Shown here: positions 35,499-46,097 of the stretch, in pieces | Layout of the letters: each line of letters opens with the position of its first letter | How positions within the stretch are numbered: the stretch's first letter is position 1 | Source: Candidatus Gastranaerophilales bacterium | GTDB lineage: Bacteria > Cyanobacteriota > Vampirovibrionia > Gastranaerophilales > Gastranaerophilaceae | NCBI GenBank assembly: GCA_944323695.1 | Contig: CALUTI010000009.1 | Coordinates: forward strand, 1-64,000 | Reading direction: 5' to 3' | DNA: 64,000 nt | The notes under the pieces: model-generated | Told to the model about the DNA's origin: nothing | Database searches by the model: none | What the model saw: only the letters and a program-made list of their open reading frames with translations | Program-made: the position numbers and the translations under genes

Positions 35499-38400
35499 AT
35501 GGATAAGATAAGAAAATCTTTAATAGTTATAACTGTTTTAACGTTCTTTTACGGGCTTTATTACTGGGGTATTCCTTCACTTATAAATATCGAAAAAAGA
35601 ATGCCTTTTATTGAGGAAAAAATCCAAAAACAAACAGGTTATAAGATATCTGTTCAGGATCCTTATATAAAAATGGGACATACGCCTGCAATATGGTTTA
35701 TGGCAGAAGATATATCGCTGTTAAATGATGACGGTACAAATGCCCTTAATCTTAAGCATTCAGCCGTAAAAATTCATCTTTTACCGCTTTTGGCAGGAAA
35801 AATTCATATCGGTAATTTTTCCAGTGACAGTATAAATGCAAATCTTTTTTATACAAAAAATTCCGAACTAAAACTCGGTCAATATGTATTAAAAAAACTT
35901 CCCAAATCCAATATGACGCTTACAAAAGCCTATTTCAGGATAGGGAATTACAAAGTTAAACTGGATGATTTAAAACAAGATAAAAAACTTCTGCTTGACG
36001 GAAGTTACCTTACAGTTGACGAATTTAAAAATAACAAAATAATAAAAATGTCCACATCCGCAAAGCTTTTTGTTGATGAAAAAGCATCCGATATAATGGC
36101 AGATGTTGATATAAAACTTCCGATTAACAAAATTACCGAAGATCAGTTTAAAGTTAAAGGCCGTATAACAAACCTTGACCTTGCGGATTTTTCAGAGTAT
36201 GCCAAAGCTGTTCCGGACAGCAAAATTGAATCTTTATCCGGCATCGTCAACATGCTTGCGGACACAAATACAAAACCGGATAACCACAAAAATATTTTTG
36301 CAGGATTAACAATTGATAATCTCGGCATTATGCAAAAAGAAAAAGCCCGTTCTGTTTATTGTAACGACAAGCTGACTTTAAGAATGGATATTGATACAAT
36401 AAAAAACGGTATCAATATAAGAAATATGAAAATTCTTTCCAAAGGAATTGATGTTGATGTGAACGGTCGCGCGACAAGGTTAGATGCCAAAATGCCTTAC
36501 CTTAATATGAATGTTTCAATAAACGAATCCCGCACGGAAAATTTTATACCATTATTGCCCGGTGAAGAAAATTTACTTGAAGAAATTAATTTTTACGCGC
36601 TAAAAAAATATCCGTTTTATGGTGATATAACAGGAAATTTAAATATCAAAGGCAAAGCTGATACAGCAGATGTTACAGGCAAAATACTTGTAACAAACGG
36701 ATACCTGATTAATCCTCTTCCTAACGACACCGAAAAAGCACTGATTAAACTTGCATTTACCGGACAAAAAATGGTTATGGATGTAAAAGTTCCCGCATCA
36801 TTAACAGAAACTGTATTTGTAAAAGGCGATGTTGAATTATATGGCACTAAAAATGCTGATTTATCAATAAAAAGCTCACAAAATGTCGATTTAAAGACAG
36901 CTCAGATTGTTTTAAATCCTTTGCATGAAATTTTAAGATTTGACCTTGGCCCTGTTCCGATTATGGATATACACGGTCTTGGAAATATTGACCTTCATGT
37001 TATAGGTACACGCAAAAATCCGCACGGATGGGGGATTTTCAACTTCAAAAACACTACAGCTTCTTTTTTAGATATTCATAATCTGGTATTAAAAAACGGC
37101 TCCGGCAAATTGGTATTTAATGATCAGGATACCCGTTTTGATACTAATACCGCAACTCTCAACGGCAAGCCGGTAAAAGTAAACGGAACATGTACGCTGA
37201 AAGGTGTTCTGGATTTCAATGTTACAGCAAAACAACAGGAGCTTGGCAGACTTTTAAATGTTATTAAAACCTCTCCTATGCTTGCTGATATTCAAAAATT
37301 GATAAAACCTATTGACTCTGCAAAAGGAAATTCCGATATAAATCTCAACTTAACCGGGACTGTCATAGATGTAAATGACGTTGTATTTAATAAAAATATC
37401 TTTGCAAAAGGCTCTATTGACTTATATTCCGCTACTATAACCTCACAAGGTATCCCGCTTACAAATATTTCAGGCAAAATAGGATTTAACAACCTTGATA
37501 CCAACCTTAATCTGGCATCAAATCTTGACGAATCAAAAATAAAAATAAACGGAACCCTTAATGAAAAAACTGCCAATATTAAAGTGGTTTCAGATAAATT
37601 TGTGGTAAAAGACGGGCTAAAACTTTTGAATTTAGAAGTTCCTTATAAAGAAGACATAGGCAAAATTCACACAAGTTTTGTTGCAAATTACAACGGTTCT
37701 CTTGATGAAATTCAGCCCGACAAACTTGATGTGCGAGGAAAAATTTATGCAATTAAAGGGAAAAACTTGAGCCTGGGGAATGCAAATTTTGATTTAAGGA
37801 ACTCAAATCTTAAAGTATCGACACTTAAAGGTGCCTTTAAAGGAAATCCCTATACAATAAATCTCAATGCTTCCAAAATTCTTACAGATAAACAATCAAT
37901 TAACGGTAACTTCAACTTTCCTAATTTTAATTTGTATAGTTTGAATGAACTTAAAAAATATTTTAACAGCGGTTTGGACGATATAAAAGACATAAAAGGC
38001 ACAATAAGCCTTCAAGGGCATATAAAAGATAATAATATCTACGCAAATACCGCCTTAAATAATATAAGCTATATTTATATTCCTGCAAATATAAAAATGA
38101 CTGTTTTAAGCGGGAAAATGGATCTTAAAAAAGATTTGCTTACATTAAACAATATTAATTCCATGATTGGTGAAATGCCTGTTTTTGTAAACGGGAAAGT
38201 CTATAACACAGATAGAAATCCCATTTTGAATTTATATGTAAATGCAAAACCTACCCAGGAATTTGTAGAACAATTCTTCAACAACAGATCGGTTTATCCG
38301 TTAAAACTAAAAGGCGATATAAATTTTGCCTCAACTATTACAGGCCCGCTGAATGCAATCCGAAATAAAACTCAAATAAAATTAGCTGAAAATGCAAGCA

Positions 38401-39929
38401 TTTACTATATGGGAGCAACGCTTGGAAGTGCCAGCCCAATAGAAACTCAACATTCAAATGCCGTAAACATTATTGTTGATAATACGATTTACCCGACCGG
38501 TGTAAGAATTAATAACCTCCAGTATGATCAGTTAATCCCGTCACAAAATAACAAAATATACACCAAAACCCAGTTGAATGCCTCCGGGAACATTGGATTT
38601 TTAAAGAACAATGATATTAAATTTGTGAATTTCAGAGTAAAAACACAACAACCAACTGACGCCAAAATTTTCAATATAATATTCAGAAAACCTTTAATGA
38701 AGCAGGGCATCTTCACATCAGATATAACAATTAACGGAACAGCTTCACAGCCGTTAATTTTAGGTAAATTAAATATAACAAGCGTTGATATGCCTTTATT
38801 TGATGCAATAATAAAAGATATTGACCTTAATTTTAAAAGAGATTTTGTATATTTTAATTCAAAAGGCACTGTTTTGACAAATAATCTCAATATTTCAGCG
38901 GTAATGCGTAACAACCCGAAGCCTCCGCTTGTTTTTGAAGATATAAATGTCAACCTTGAAAATCTCGACCTGAATAAAATTATTACAACATTTCAGGAAT
39001 ATGAAGCAGAAAGCTCAAGGAATCTTTCCGCTGATGTAAACTCTCAAATTCCGGATCCTAAACAAATAATTATTAAAAAAGCAAAAGTTCTTGCTAATAA
39101 CATTAAAATCAAAGAGCTTAACGCAACTGATTTTGAAGCTACAATGCAGCTAAATGACAAACATATCTTTGAAGTTGATAACTTCAAATTTATTATGGCG
39201 GAAGGAACTGTAAAAGGCGGCGTCAAATATAACCTCAACAATAATTTAGCAAATATCATTATGGACATAAAAGACGCAAATGCACAGATTATATCCGAAA
39301 CACTGTTTGATTTAAAAGGACAAGTTTTCGGTTCAATTACAGGCAATACAAATCTTTCCTGCACCGGTCAAACACATGATTCATGTATGAGTACCTTAAG
39401 CGGCACAATGGAATTTGATATTACTGACGGGAAAATGCCAAAACTCGGGTCACTGGAATATCTTTTAAAAGCAGGTAATCTTGTAAAAGGCGGAATTACA
39501 GGACTCTCTATTAACGGGATAATTGACTTGATTACACCATATAAAACCGGTAACTTTGACAGTATTAACGGAAGTATTCATATCGCAAACGGCATTGCAG
39601 ATAATATTCAGATATTTTCCTCAGGCAAAGCTTTAAACATGTATATGAAAGGCTCCTATAATTTTACAAATCTTATGGCTGATATGCAGATATTTGGTGC
39701 TCTCACTAAAAACTTTTCAACACCTTTCGGCAAAATCGGTAATGCGTCATTGAACACATTATTTAATACAATTCCGGGGATAAATGTATCAGAAGCACCA
39801 TCAGTTATAACAGAAGATATCAAAAAGATTCCGAACACCGAGAATAATGCCGCAAGAATGTTTGCCGTAGATATCTATGGTGATATTAACGGTGATGATT
39901 ATGTTAGAAGCTTCAAATGGTTAAAATAA
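35499..39929 (+). CDS. Large AsmA/TamB-like membrane-anchored protein
   Basis: 1476 residues. An N-terminal membrane anchor (residues 7-27, IVITVLTFFYGLYYWGIPSL) is followed by an AsmA-like start (IEKRMPFIEEKIQKQTGYKI) and then about 1350 residues of repetitive beta-strand-rich sequence (DINLNLTGTVIDVNDV, GNLNIKGKADTADVTG), ending with DUF3971/AsmA C-like SLEYLLKAGNLVKGGITGL. Such proteins form a hydrophobic groove bridging inner and outer membranes for phospholipid transport. The length and topology fit an AsmA-clan bridge; which member (TamB, YhdP, YdbH) is uncertain. The presence of BamA and OmpH nearby agrees with a diderm envelope. Confidence 0.8.
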   Translation: MDKIRKSLIVITVLTFFYGLYYWGIPSLINIEKRMPFIEEKIQKQTGYKISVQDPYIKMGHTPAIWFMAEDISLLNDDGTNALNLKHSAVKIHLLPLLAGKIHIGNFSSDSINANLFYTKNSELKLGQYVLKKLPKSNMTLTKAYFRIGNYKVKLDDLKQDKKLLLDGSYLTVDEFKNNKIIKMSTSAKLFVDEKASDIMADVDIKLPINKITEDQFKVKGRITNLDLADFSEYAKAVPDSKIESLSGIVNMLADTNTKPDNHKNIFAGLTIDNLGIMQKEKARSVYCNDKLTLRMDIDTIKNGINIRNMKILSKGIDVDVNGRATRLDAKMPYLNMNVSINESRTENFIPLLPGEENLLEEINFYALKKYPFYGDITGNLNIKGKADTADVTGKILVTNGYLINPLPNDTEKALIKLAFTGQKMVMDVKVPASLTETVFVKGDVELYGTKNADLSIKSSQNVDLKTAQIVLNPLHEILRFDLGPVPIMDIHGLGNIDLHVIGTRKNPHGWGIFNFKNTTASFLDIHNLVLKNGSGKLVFNDQDTRFDTNTATLNGKPVKVNGTCTLKGVLDFNVTAKQQELGRLLNVIKTSPMLADIQKLIKPIDSAKGNSDINLNLTGTVIDVNDVVFNKNIFAKGSIDLYSATITSQGIPLTNISGKIGFNNLDTNLNLASNLDESKIKINGTLNEKTANIKVVSDKFVVKDGLKLLNLEVPYKEDIGKIHTSFVANYNGSLDEIQPDKLDVRGKIYAIKGKNLSLGNANFDLRNSNLKVSTLKGAFKGNPYTINLNASKILTDKQSINGNFNFPNFNLYSLNELKKYFNSGLDDIKDIKGTISLQGHIKDNNIYANTALNNISYIYIPANIKMTVLSGKMDLKKDLLTLNNINSMIGEMPVFVNGKVYNTDRNPILNLYVNAKPTQEFVEQFFNNRSVYPLKLKGDINFASTITGPLNAIRNKTQIKLAENASIYYMGATLGSASPIETQHSNAVNIIVDNTIYPTGVRINNLQYDQLIPSQNNKIYTKTQLNASGNIGFLKNNDIKFVNFRVKTQQPTDAKIFNIIFRKPLMKQGIFTSDITINGTASQPLILGKLNITSVDMPLFDAIIKDIDLNFKRDFVYFNSKGTVLTNNLNISAVMRNNPKPPLVFEDINVNLENLDLNKIITTFQEYEAESSRNLSADVNSQIPDPKQIIIKKAKVLANNIKIKELNATDFEATMQLNDKHIFEVDNFKFIMAEGTVKGGVKYNLNNNLANIIMDIKDANAQIISETLFDLKGQVFGSITGNTNLSCTGQTHDSCMSTLSGTMEFDITDGKMPKLGSLEYLLKAGNLVKGGITGLSINGIIDLITPYKTGNFDSINGSIHIANGIADNIQIFSSGKALNMYMKGSYNFTNLMADMQIFGALTKNFSTPFGKIGNASLNTLFNTIPGINVSEAPSVITEDIKKIPNTENNAARMFAVDIYGDINGDDYVRSFKWLK

Positions 39930-39930
39930 T

Positions 39931-41571
39931 TTACTTTTTATTCTGAGTTGCAGAATAATCAGCAGTTCCCGGGAATGCATCTGATCCAGTTGTAATTTTT
40001 GTAATAAGATACTGGATTTTTGGAATAATAGTAGACAGGAACAATGCTGATACCACAAAACCTGTTCCCCAGTTGAGGGTGTTTTTGAAGATATTATTCT
40101 TATAAGCTTTTTCAAGCATACTCAAATTAATATCAGCATTTGTTTTGTCAGCATTTTTAACAATACTTTTAACGTAAGTTCTCACATTATCAATAATACC
40201 GTCAAGTTCTTTTTGAGCAACGAATTTGAACGGATTTTTATGATTTGCCGTTTCAACAGTTGTTCTTACACCATTTATAACTTTAGTTTCTTTTTCAGTA
40301 CCTTTGGCAACGGTAAATACATTATCCCAGAATTCAGGATTGTTCAACGCGCCGCCTTTAAATATAGCTTCAGCCTGACTTTCAGCGAGAACAGAGACAC
40401 CTTCAACCTGAGGTTGTAATTTGGACATACGTTTTGCAAGATCTGAATATTTAACGGCATCTTCCGGACTAAAATGTTCTTTAAGAACGTCAATGAATCT
40501 ATCAAGATTTATTGCACCATTTTTAAATTCCGGTTTTACTTTATTCATTTTTGCAGAAACATCTTTGTCGCCAAGCATTAATTGTGCAAATTCATTAGGC
40601 TTAATAGATAGTTTGCCGGTGTTTTTATCATGGTGACCTGAAAGTTCCAGAACATATTTCATATAATCAGTAACCTGTCGTGCGCCAACAGGATTCAATC
40701 TTGATTTTTTACCGATTTCAATTTTGTTCATCAGTTGATTTATCAACGGCATACTGAACATATAGAAGAATATTGATGAAAGGTCACGCCATAGAATTTC
40801 CACTCTTTCATGATTATTTCTTGCACTTATTGCACGCCCGCCGGAGATACCGACATCTGTTGATAAAAGCTGGTATATTGTATCATTTTCAAATTTATGT
40901 GCAATTGTTAATAATGTTTGTGCACCATTTCCGAAAGATACATCATTATCTTTTTTCTTATTATCTAAAGATTCTGCTTTATCAATAAATTGTTCAAAAC
41001 CGAATTTAGGATTATAACCTATTGTTTTAAAATCGTTAACATTATTGAGTTCTTGATTATTCTTTAAATCATTTCGGTGATAATATCTTGTAATTGCCTG
41101 ATTCATTTTCGGCACAACAAAACCTACAAGACCGTTTGCCAGCAAAATACTTGAGGCAATTTTAGTGAATTTAAATGCAGCAATTTTTGATAAAGGAAGA
41201 TTTTGTCCATTTTCCTTTGCCCATTTCATATAATTTTGAAGCGGTTTACGTATAGCATCGCCTTCCGCATCAAAATTAGTATTTTTAATATTCATTAAAT
41301 GTTTTAAAATAAAGTCATTTATATGGTTAAAAATTTTTACACCCGCAAACCAAAATGCAGCACCAATAGTTTCTTCCGTCAGACGTTCTCTGCCCTCATC
41401 AAATCCGCCTCGTTTAAAAGCTTGAACAGTTCTGCCGCCTGTAACACAACACTCTAACATAATCAGCGGCGCAAGTGTCCGAAGCTCCATCCCTCTCACG
41501 AATCTCTGTGCGGGAGAAAAGTTCCTAATAGTTTGGGGTTTTAAATTTATGTCTGTTGGAGAAATATTCAT
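39931..41571 (-). CDS. Hypothetical membrane-associated protein, lineage-type
   Basis: 546 residues of unknown family. N-terminus MNISPTDINLKPQTIRNFSP, then hydrophobic stretches around 35-45 (LAPLIMLECCV), 85-100 (AAFWFAGVKIF), 165-180 (SSILLANGLVGFVVP), 270-282 and a clear C-terminal membrane segment (TGFVVSALFLSTIIP, near 515). Middle part is polar and helical. It is divergent from the gene at 41763, which has a similar style, and may be functionally paired. No catalytic motif seen. Confidence 0.7.
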   Translation of the reverse strand: MNISPTDINLKPQTIRNFSPAQRFVRGMELRTLAPLIMLECCVTGGRTVQAFKRGGFDEGRERLTEETIGAAFWFAGVKIFNHINDFILKHLMNIKNTNFDAEGDAIRKPLQNYMKWAKENGQNLPLSKIAAFKFTKIASSILLANGLVGFVVPKMNQAITRYYHRNDLKNNQELNNVNDFKTIGYNPKFGFEQFIDKAESLDNKKKDNDVSFGNGAQTLLTIAHKFENDTIYQLLSTDVGISGGRAISARNNHERVEILWRDLSSIFFYMFSMPLINQLMNKIEIGKKSRLNPVGARQVTDYMKYVLELSGHHDKNTGKLSIKPNEFAQLMLGDKDVSAKMNKVKPEFKNGAINLDRFIDVLKEHFSPEDAVKYSDLAKRMSKLQPQVEGVSVLAESQAEAIFKGGALNNPEFWDNVFTVAKGTEKETKVINGVRTTVETANHKNPFKFVAQKELDGIIDNVRTYVKSIVKNADKTNADINLSMLEKAYKNNIFKNTLNWGTGFVVSALFLSTIIPKIQYLITKITTGSDAFPGTADYSATQNKK

Positions 41572-41762
41572 ATATAATAACCTGACATTTCATCTAATAA
41601 CTATCAAACATATTTTTTGCTGTTTTTTACATATCCGTTAATAATTTGTTACACATGTAGTGTATCATAAACAATTATTAAAATATGTTAAATATTTCAA
41701 ATGTTAAGGCAATAGTTTTTTTTACATGTTTTTGCTATATTAAAAGTGAAGGTGTGTTTCTT

Positions 41763-42587
41763 ATGAATATAAATTCAGTAGACTTAAATCGTCCCCAGAG
41801 GTTTAGCCAGTTTACAAATTTGGCGGAACCGAAAACGACTCTACAATTTTCAGGGCAAAAAAAAGAAGCACCGGCAAATGTTAAAACAGGTGCAGCATTA
41901 GGGTCATTGCTTGGAACTGGTACTGTTCTTGCAATGATTGCTAAAAAACAAGGTTTTCCAATAAATCCTAAAGTTCTAAAAAACATACCTGTTAAAGATT
42001 GGGCTATATTTAAAATAGCTAAAAAAGGTGAACAAAACCAAAAATTATTAGAGATTGAAGAAAAAGAGATTATAGGACTTGCAGCAGGATCTGTTGCGGG
42101 AGGGCTTGCAGGAGGTTCCCTAGTTGACAGAAAAAATATAAAGGCAAAAGGCAGAGAAGCCTTAACTCAAATAGTCGGTAATGTTTTAATCCCTGTAGGC
42201 TTTGTCGGGGGAGTTTCCCGTATATATAAAAAATATGAAAATCAGATAAAAAATGTAATGCCGCAAATAGGACTTGAAAATAACAAATATATAAACTTTA
42301 CAAACAAATTCATTAAAAATATTCCGGCAATTGGACTTACCGCAGGCGCACTTGTCGCAGGCATTTGGACAGGAAGCAAAGTAACTAACTTTATAAATGA
42401 AAAATTCTTTGGGCAAAAACAAGAAAGAAAAATCAAATCAACGGACTTTGCACCGCATGTTGATGATCTTTGCCTTGCCGTAACGCTTATGGGATCTAAG
42501 GATTCGCCTGTAGCAAGCGCAATTACAAGAACAGTTCCTCTATTTTTATCAGTGCCGGGTTATCAGGTAGGTAAAGCTCAAGAATAA
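41763..42587 (+). CDS. Hypothetical membrane protein, lineage-type
   Basis: About 274 residues from ATG 41763 (GAAGGTG upstream); an in-frame ATG at 41685 lacks a ribosome-binding site. It begins MNINSVDLNRPQRFSQF and has LQFSGQKK at about 30. Glycine-rich hydrophobic segments (GAALGSLLGTGTVLAMI, GLAAGSVAGGLAGGSL, ALVAGIWTGSK) suggest membrane insertion of the glycine-zipper kind. Convergent with the GH77-like gene by one base. Function unknown. Confidence 0.7.
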   Translation: MNINSVDLNRPQRFSQFTNLAEPKTTLQFSGQKKEAPANVKTGAALGSLLGTGTVLAMIAKKQGFPINPKVLKNIPVKDWAIFKIAKKGEQNQKLLEIEEKEIIGLAAGSVAGGLAGGSLVDRKNIKAKGREALTQIVGNVLIPVGFVGGVSRIYKKYENQIKNVMPQIGLENNKYINFTNKFIKNIPAIGLTAGALVAGIWTGSKVTNFINEKFFGQKQERKIKSTDFAPHVDDLCLAVTLMGSKDSPVASAITRTVPLFLSVPGYQVGKAQE

Positions 42588-42588
42588 T

Positions 42589-44592
42589 TTAATTTTCTTT
42601 TTCCTTCAGGATTTCGGCATAATATTGAAGCTTATCCAGAACAGGCTGCGCTTTTTCATAAATTGATTTTTTAAAGCCATCATCATAATTGTGAGCTTTA
42701 ACTTCCATATCAACTTTTGCCTGAAGGGCTTGATGTAAAAGTTCAGGTATATTCAAAGCTGTCGGACTTTCACTTGATAAATTTGCATAATACTTGTCCT
42801 GATAATCTGCAGTAATTCGTGCTTTCCAATTTGTATCATTACTTGTTCCGGGAGAATTATATGTGATATCCATTATCCCTAACAAATCATCAAATGATAT
42901 CTGGAATTTAGGTGTTGTTAAAAGTTCTGCAAACTTTGCAAAAACAATTGCTCTGTCATCATTTTTATATAAATCAATCAAGTCATTACGGATTTGTTGA
43001 ATATTTTCGCGAGAATCGTCCATATTCAAATATCCTGCGAGATATTCAGGAGACCATGATTCCTGCTTACGGGTATATTCAATTTCTCTGCCATCGTTAA
43101 GTTTTGCGGTACGCCGTAAATAAGTCATAGCAGGAGGACTGTCATGATTTCCCAAAATGAACCAATTTTGGGAAAATTCTTTTGTCGTAATTTCCGCACG
43201 TGACCAGTCAAGATTTGTTATTGCAGGCAGATCCTGCTCTTTATAAACCTTTTTATATCTATCGGGCCATGAACAAATATCTTCCCATACTGCTTCATTT
43301 TTATCCAATCCATGCTCTTTAAATGCAGGAAGAACAAGGTGTTCTATAATTTTTGTATAATCCCAATATCTGTCATATTCAATATTTGGATTTTCCGGAT
43401 CTTTTAATTCTGAAATATATTTTTCGTTATTTTTATTTTTCAAATGCGGAGGATTTGTAATAAAATCCTCATCATCTGCATTTTTTGCCAGCAAATAAGG
43501 TTCAACAAGCCCCATAACGTGGTCTATTCTTAAATTTTCACAGAACTCAAGTGCAGAATCAATCTTTTCGCGAAGGAATTTTCCTCCGTCATTTAATTCA
43601 TAATCTGAATTCAGAAAGATTTTTTTAGGGTCAATAACAGGGATATGCCACCTTTGGGAAGGTCCGCCACCTTCATATGCGCCCATTTCCCAGTCATCTA
43701 AAAATACATCTTCATAACGCCATGCATCCATCTTTGAACATCCGACGAGCAAGTCATTTATGTATTTGAAATTATTCTCATCTCGCCATTTTTTGTGGTC
43801 TTTAATCTGTTTTGTTATAAGAAATTGCTCAAATTTATACTGCTCTACTTCATTATAGTTATCATCATAAATTCTGTTGAATCTGAGCATAGCAGAGACA
43901 TCGCCGTTTTTAATATCCGTAATCAAAGTGCTGTCGCTGTTATTTTCCCATTGAGTATAATCATCAGTTCCATGGATATTGGAGAGAACCTTAAATATGC
44001 CTTCTTCGGTCAGTCGCTCGTCATGTTTTCTCAAAAACTTCTGGTATTCTTTATTTAACATAACTGCCTGAGGCTGATTATTTGCAAGATTTACAATAAA
44101 TGTCTGGTAGGCTTCTTTTAGTGCAGTATTATATATTTTTTCGGCTTTTTTAAAATCGGTTAATGTGTAATTTTTATCACTAATTTCAGGCGCCGCAGTA
44201 ATTTTATTATATGTTTCATGAGACAAAATATTTCCGTATTTATCTTTTGTTAATTCTTCCAAATCTATAAATAACCGGTTATGAGCGAAGGCAGAAGCGT
44301 TATAGGGAGATGTTGAACCTTTTTGAAGCTCTCCGCCGGGTCCCAGCTGGTTTGAGTTAAAGCCGTATAATGCTAAAAATTTATTATATTCTTTTGCGAC
44401 GTTTCCATAAGGCGAGCCGATAAAGGTATCTCTTGAATACGCAGGAAAGCAGGAACCGTGAGTTATAACTGCACGTTCTTGTGTTCCGAGAATTTCATAA
44501 GCCTTATTAATATTTCTCTTTAAATCAGGCTCTTCTTTTTTAGTCGGTCTCCTTTGAAAATTTACTACACTGTTTACCCCTAAGATACGCAT
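42589..44592 (-). CDS. GH77-like 4-alpha-glucanotransferase paralogue with N-terminal tag
   Basis: 667 residues, related to the malQ product at 10591 along its length: HGSCFPAYSRDTFIGSPYG, NQLGPGGELQKGSTSPYN, RIDHVMGLVEPY (nucleophile Asp region), VWEDICSWPDR (acid/base Glu region) and LGNHDSPPAMTY (third Asp). The motif neighbourhoods deviate from classic amylomaltase, so substrate preference may differ. It carries a 20-residue N-terminal extension (MRILGVNSVVNFQRRPTKK) absent from the paralogue and resembling the N-terminus of other unknown proteins here. Likely active on maltodextrin; possibly located differently. Confidence 0.8.
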   Translation of the reverse strand: MRILGVNSVVNFQRRPTKKEEPDLKRNINKAYEILGTQERAVITHGSCFPAYSRDTFIGSPYGNVAKEYNKFLALYGFNSNQLGPGGELQKGSTSPYNASAFAHNRLFIDLEELTKDKYGNILSHETYNKITAAPEISDKNYTLTDFKKAEKIYNTALKEAYQTFIVNLANNQPQAVMLNKEYQKFLRKHDERLTEEGIFKVLSNIHGTDDYTQWENNSDSTLITDIKNGDVSAMLRFNRIYDDNYNEVEQYKFEQFLITKQIKDHKKWRDENNFKYINDLLVGCSKMDAWRYEDVFLDDWEMGAYEGGGPSQRWHIPVIDPKKIFLNSDYELNDGGKFLREKIDSALEFCENLRIDHVMGLVEPYLLAKNADDEDFITNPPHLKNKNNEKYISELKDPENPNIEYDRYWDYTKIIEHLVLPAFKEHGLDKNEAVWEDICSWPDRYKKVYKEQDLPAITNLDWSRAEITTKEFSQNWFILGNHDSPPAMTYLRRTAKLNDGREIEYTRKQESWSPEYLAGYLNMDDSRENIQQIRNDLIDLYKNDDRAIVFAKFAELLTTPKFQISFDDLLGIMDITYNSPGTSNDTNWKARITADYQDKYYANLSSESPTALNIPELLHQALQAKVDMEVKAHNYDDGFKKSIYEKAQPVLDKLQYYAEILKEKEN

Positions 44593-44624
44593 ACTATTCT
44601 AACATTCCAACACGATTTTTTTTG

Positions 44625-46097
44625 CTAAATTTCTCCTAAAATTTCCAGCTTATAATTACATCCTATTTCTTCATTTGCAAGTACCACAATATTATTTATA
44701 TATAAAGATAAAAGCCCGAAAAACAATTGTCTGTATTCCATCGGAACCAACAATTTCGGAGTATCAATTCCAAGTTTTTCAGATTTTTTGATAATTTTTT
44801 TCGCCAAGTTTTCTGCGAATTCCCCGTCAATCTTTACAACGGCATCTTCACCGTCTTCAAAACTCAATAGTATTTCTTCATAAGTTTTATCGGACAATTC
44901 AAATGCACTTATGGAACCGTCCTCGTTTTCATATTTTTTACATATTTTACTTGCAAGCGCAAGTCTGATTTTCTTTAACAAATCTGATTTTACACTGTCT
45001 TCCGCATAATCGTTAATCTTTTCAAATATGTATATCAAATCTTTTATGGAAACTCTTTCCCTGATAAGGCTGGTTAATATGTATCTCAAATCCGAAAGTG
45101 ATATGAAATCAGGAATTACATTTTCTACCAAGAACGGATTAAAATTATTTACAACTTCAATATACTTATCCAGATCTTCATAATCCAAAAGCTCATCAAC
45201 ATACTTAACAGCAATGTATTCCAGAGCTTTTGCGATATATTCAGAGCCCATTAAGCCATGGTACCAAAAATCTTTTGTTTTATCTTTCGGAAGCCATACA
45301 ATTTTTTTACCGGTTATCTTATCAACATCATATATTGAATTTTTTATCTTCTTTTCCAGTTTTAACTCATCCGTATAAAACATCAGATACTCAGGATAAA
45401 TCATTGCCCTGAAAACTTCCATTCCTCTGACTTTTATACAGAATTCAAACGGGTTAAGATTTTCGTCATCTTTGAAAATAATTTTCGGGATTACGTAACC
45501 TATTTCTTCAGTCAATTTTAATCGTGATTTTACGGTTTCTGCAATAAGTTCTTCTTCTTGAGAATCTCTATCCTCGTCAACGTAACCCAAAAGTTCTTCG
45601 CTTAGATTAATGGAAAGTTTTTCTTCGCAGAGTTTTGCATACATCACGTCAGGAGAAGTTGCTTTTGCAAGTTTTATTTTTAAATCATCAAGCTCTTTTA
45701 AGCCTGCAGATATCTTATCATTAAGTTTTTTTCTGCTTGAAGGATCAGCACCGTCCAGTTCAAGCTTAATTTTGGCGATTTTATCTTTCTGATGTCTGAT
45801 TTTAGACTGAATTTCAAGACATGTTTCATACGGCGTAAGCTTTGGTGAAAGCATTTTTTCCATTTGGCTTTTAAAGGTAGAAATATTTATAACATCCGCA
45901 TTGTCAGCTTCATTACCTGACTTTGCCTCCGTCATAAAAATACAATTATATACAAAGCCTTCATCAGCTTCAACTTCCTGCATGCTGTATAATTCCCAGC
46001 CGTTCATGGACATTTCATTCAATAAATTCTGCAAATCCTGAACATTTTCACTTGAACATGTTTTTACAACATACTGCATTTTATTTTTGTTAAACAT
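44625..46097 (-). CDS. Soluble FlhA-C-like (type III export gate) protein with DUF4177-like N-terminus
   Basis: 490 residues. Residues 7-58 resemble DUF4177 ([19 protein letters not shown]). Residues 95-150 are a charged coiled coil. From about 185 to the end it follows the cytoplasmic domain of FlhA/Ysc[94 protein letters not shown] and a final [13 protein letters not shown]. The FlhA membrane half is absent, so it cannot itself be the export channel. ATG 46097 has AAGGA 8 nt upstream and overlaps the udp stop by 8 bp. Last gene of the bamA-ompH-udp operon. Domain call is from recognition of the FlhA pattern; no search was run. Confidence 0.75.
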   Translation of the reverse strand: MFNKNKMQYVVKTCSSENVQDLQNLLNEMSMNGWELYSMQEVEADEGFVYNCIFMTEAKSGNEADNADVINISTFKSQMEKMLSPKLTPYETCLEIQSKIRHQKDKIAKIKLELDGADPSSRKKLNDKISAGLKELDDLKIKLAKATSPDVMYAKLCEEKLSINLSEELLGYVDEDRDSQEEELIAETVKSRLKLTEEIGYVIPKIIFKDDENLNPFEFCIKVRGMEVFRAMIYPEYLMFYTDELKLEKKIKNSIYDVDKITGKKIVWLPKDKTKDFWYHGLMGSEYIAKALEYIAVKYVDELLDYEDLDKYIEVVNNFNPFLVENVIPDFISLSDLRYILTSLIRERVSIKDLIYIFEKINDYAEDSVKSDLLKKIRLALASKICKKYENEDGSISAFELSDKTYEEILLSFEDGEDAVVKIDGEFAENLAKKIIKKSEKLGIDTPKLLVPMEYRQLFFGLLSLYINNIVVLANEEIGCNYKLEILGEI

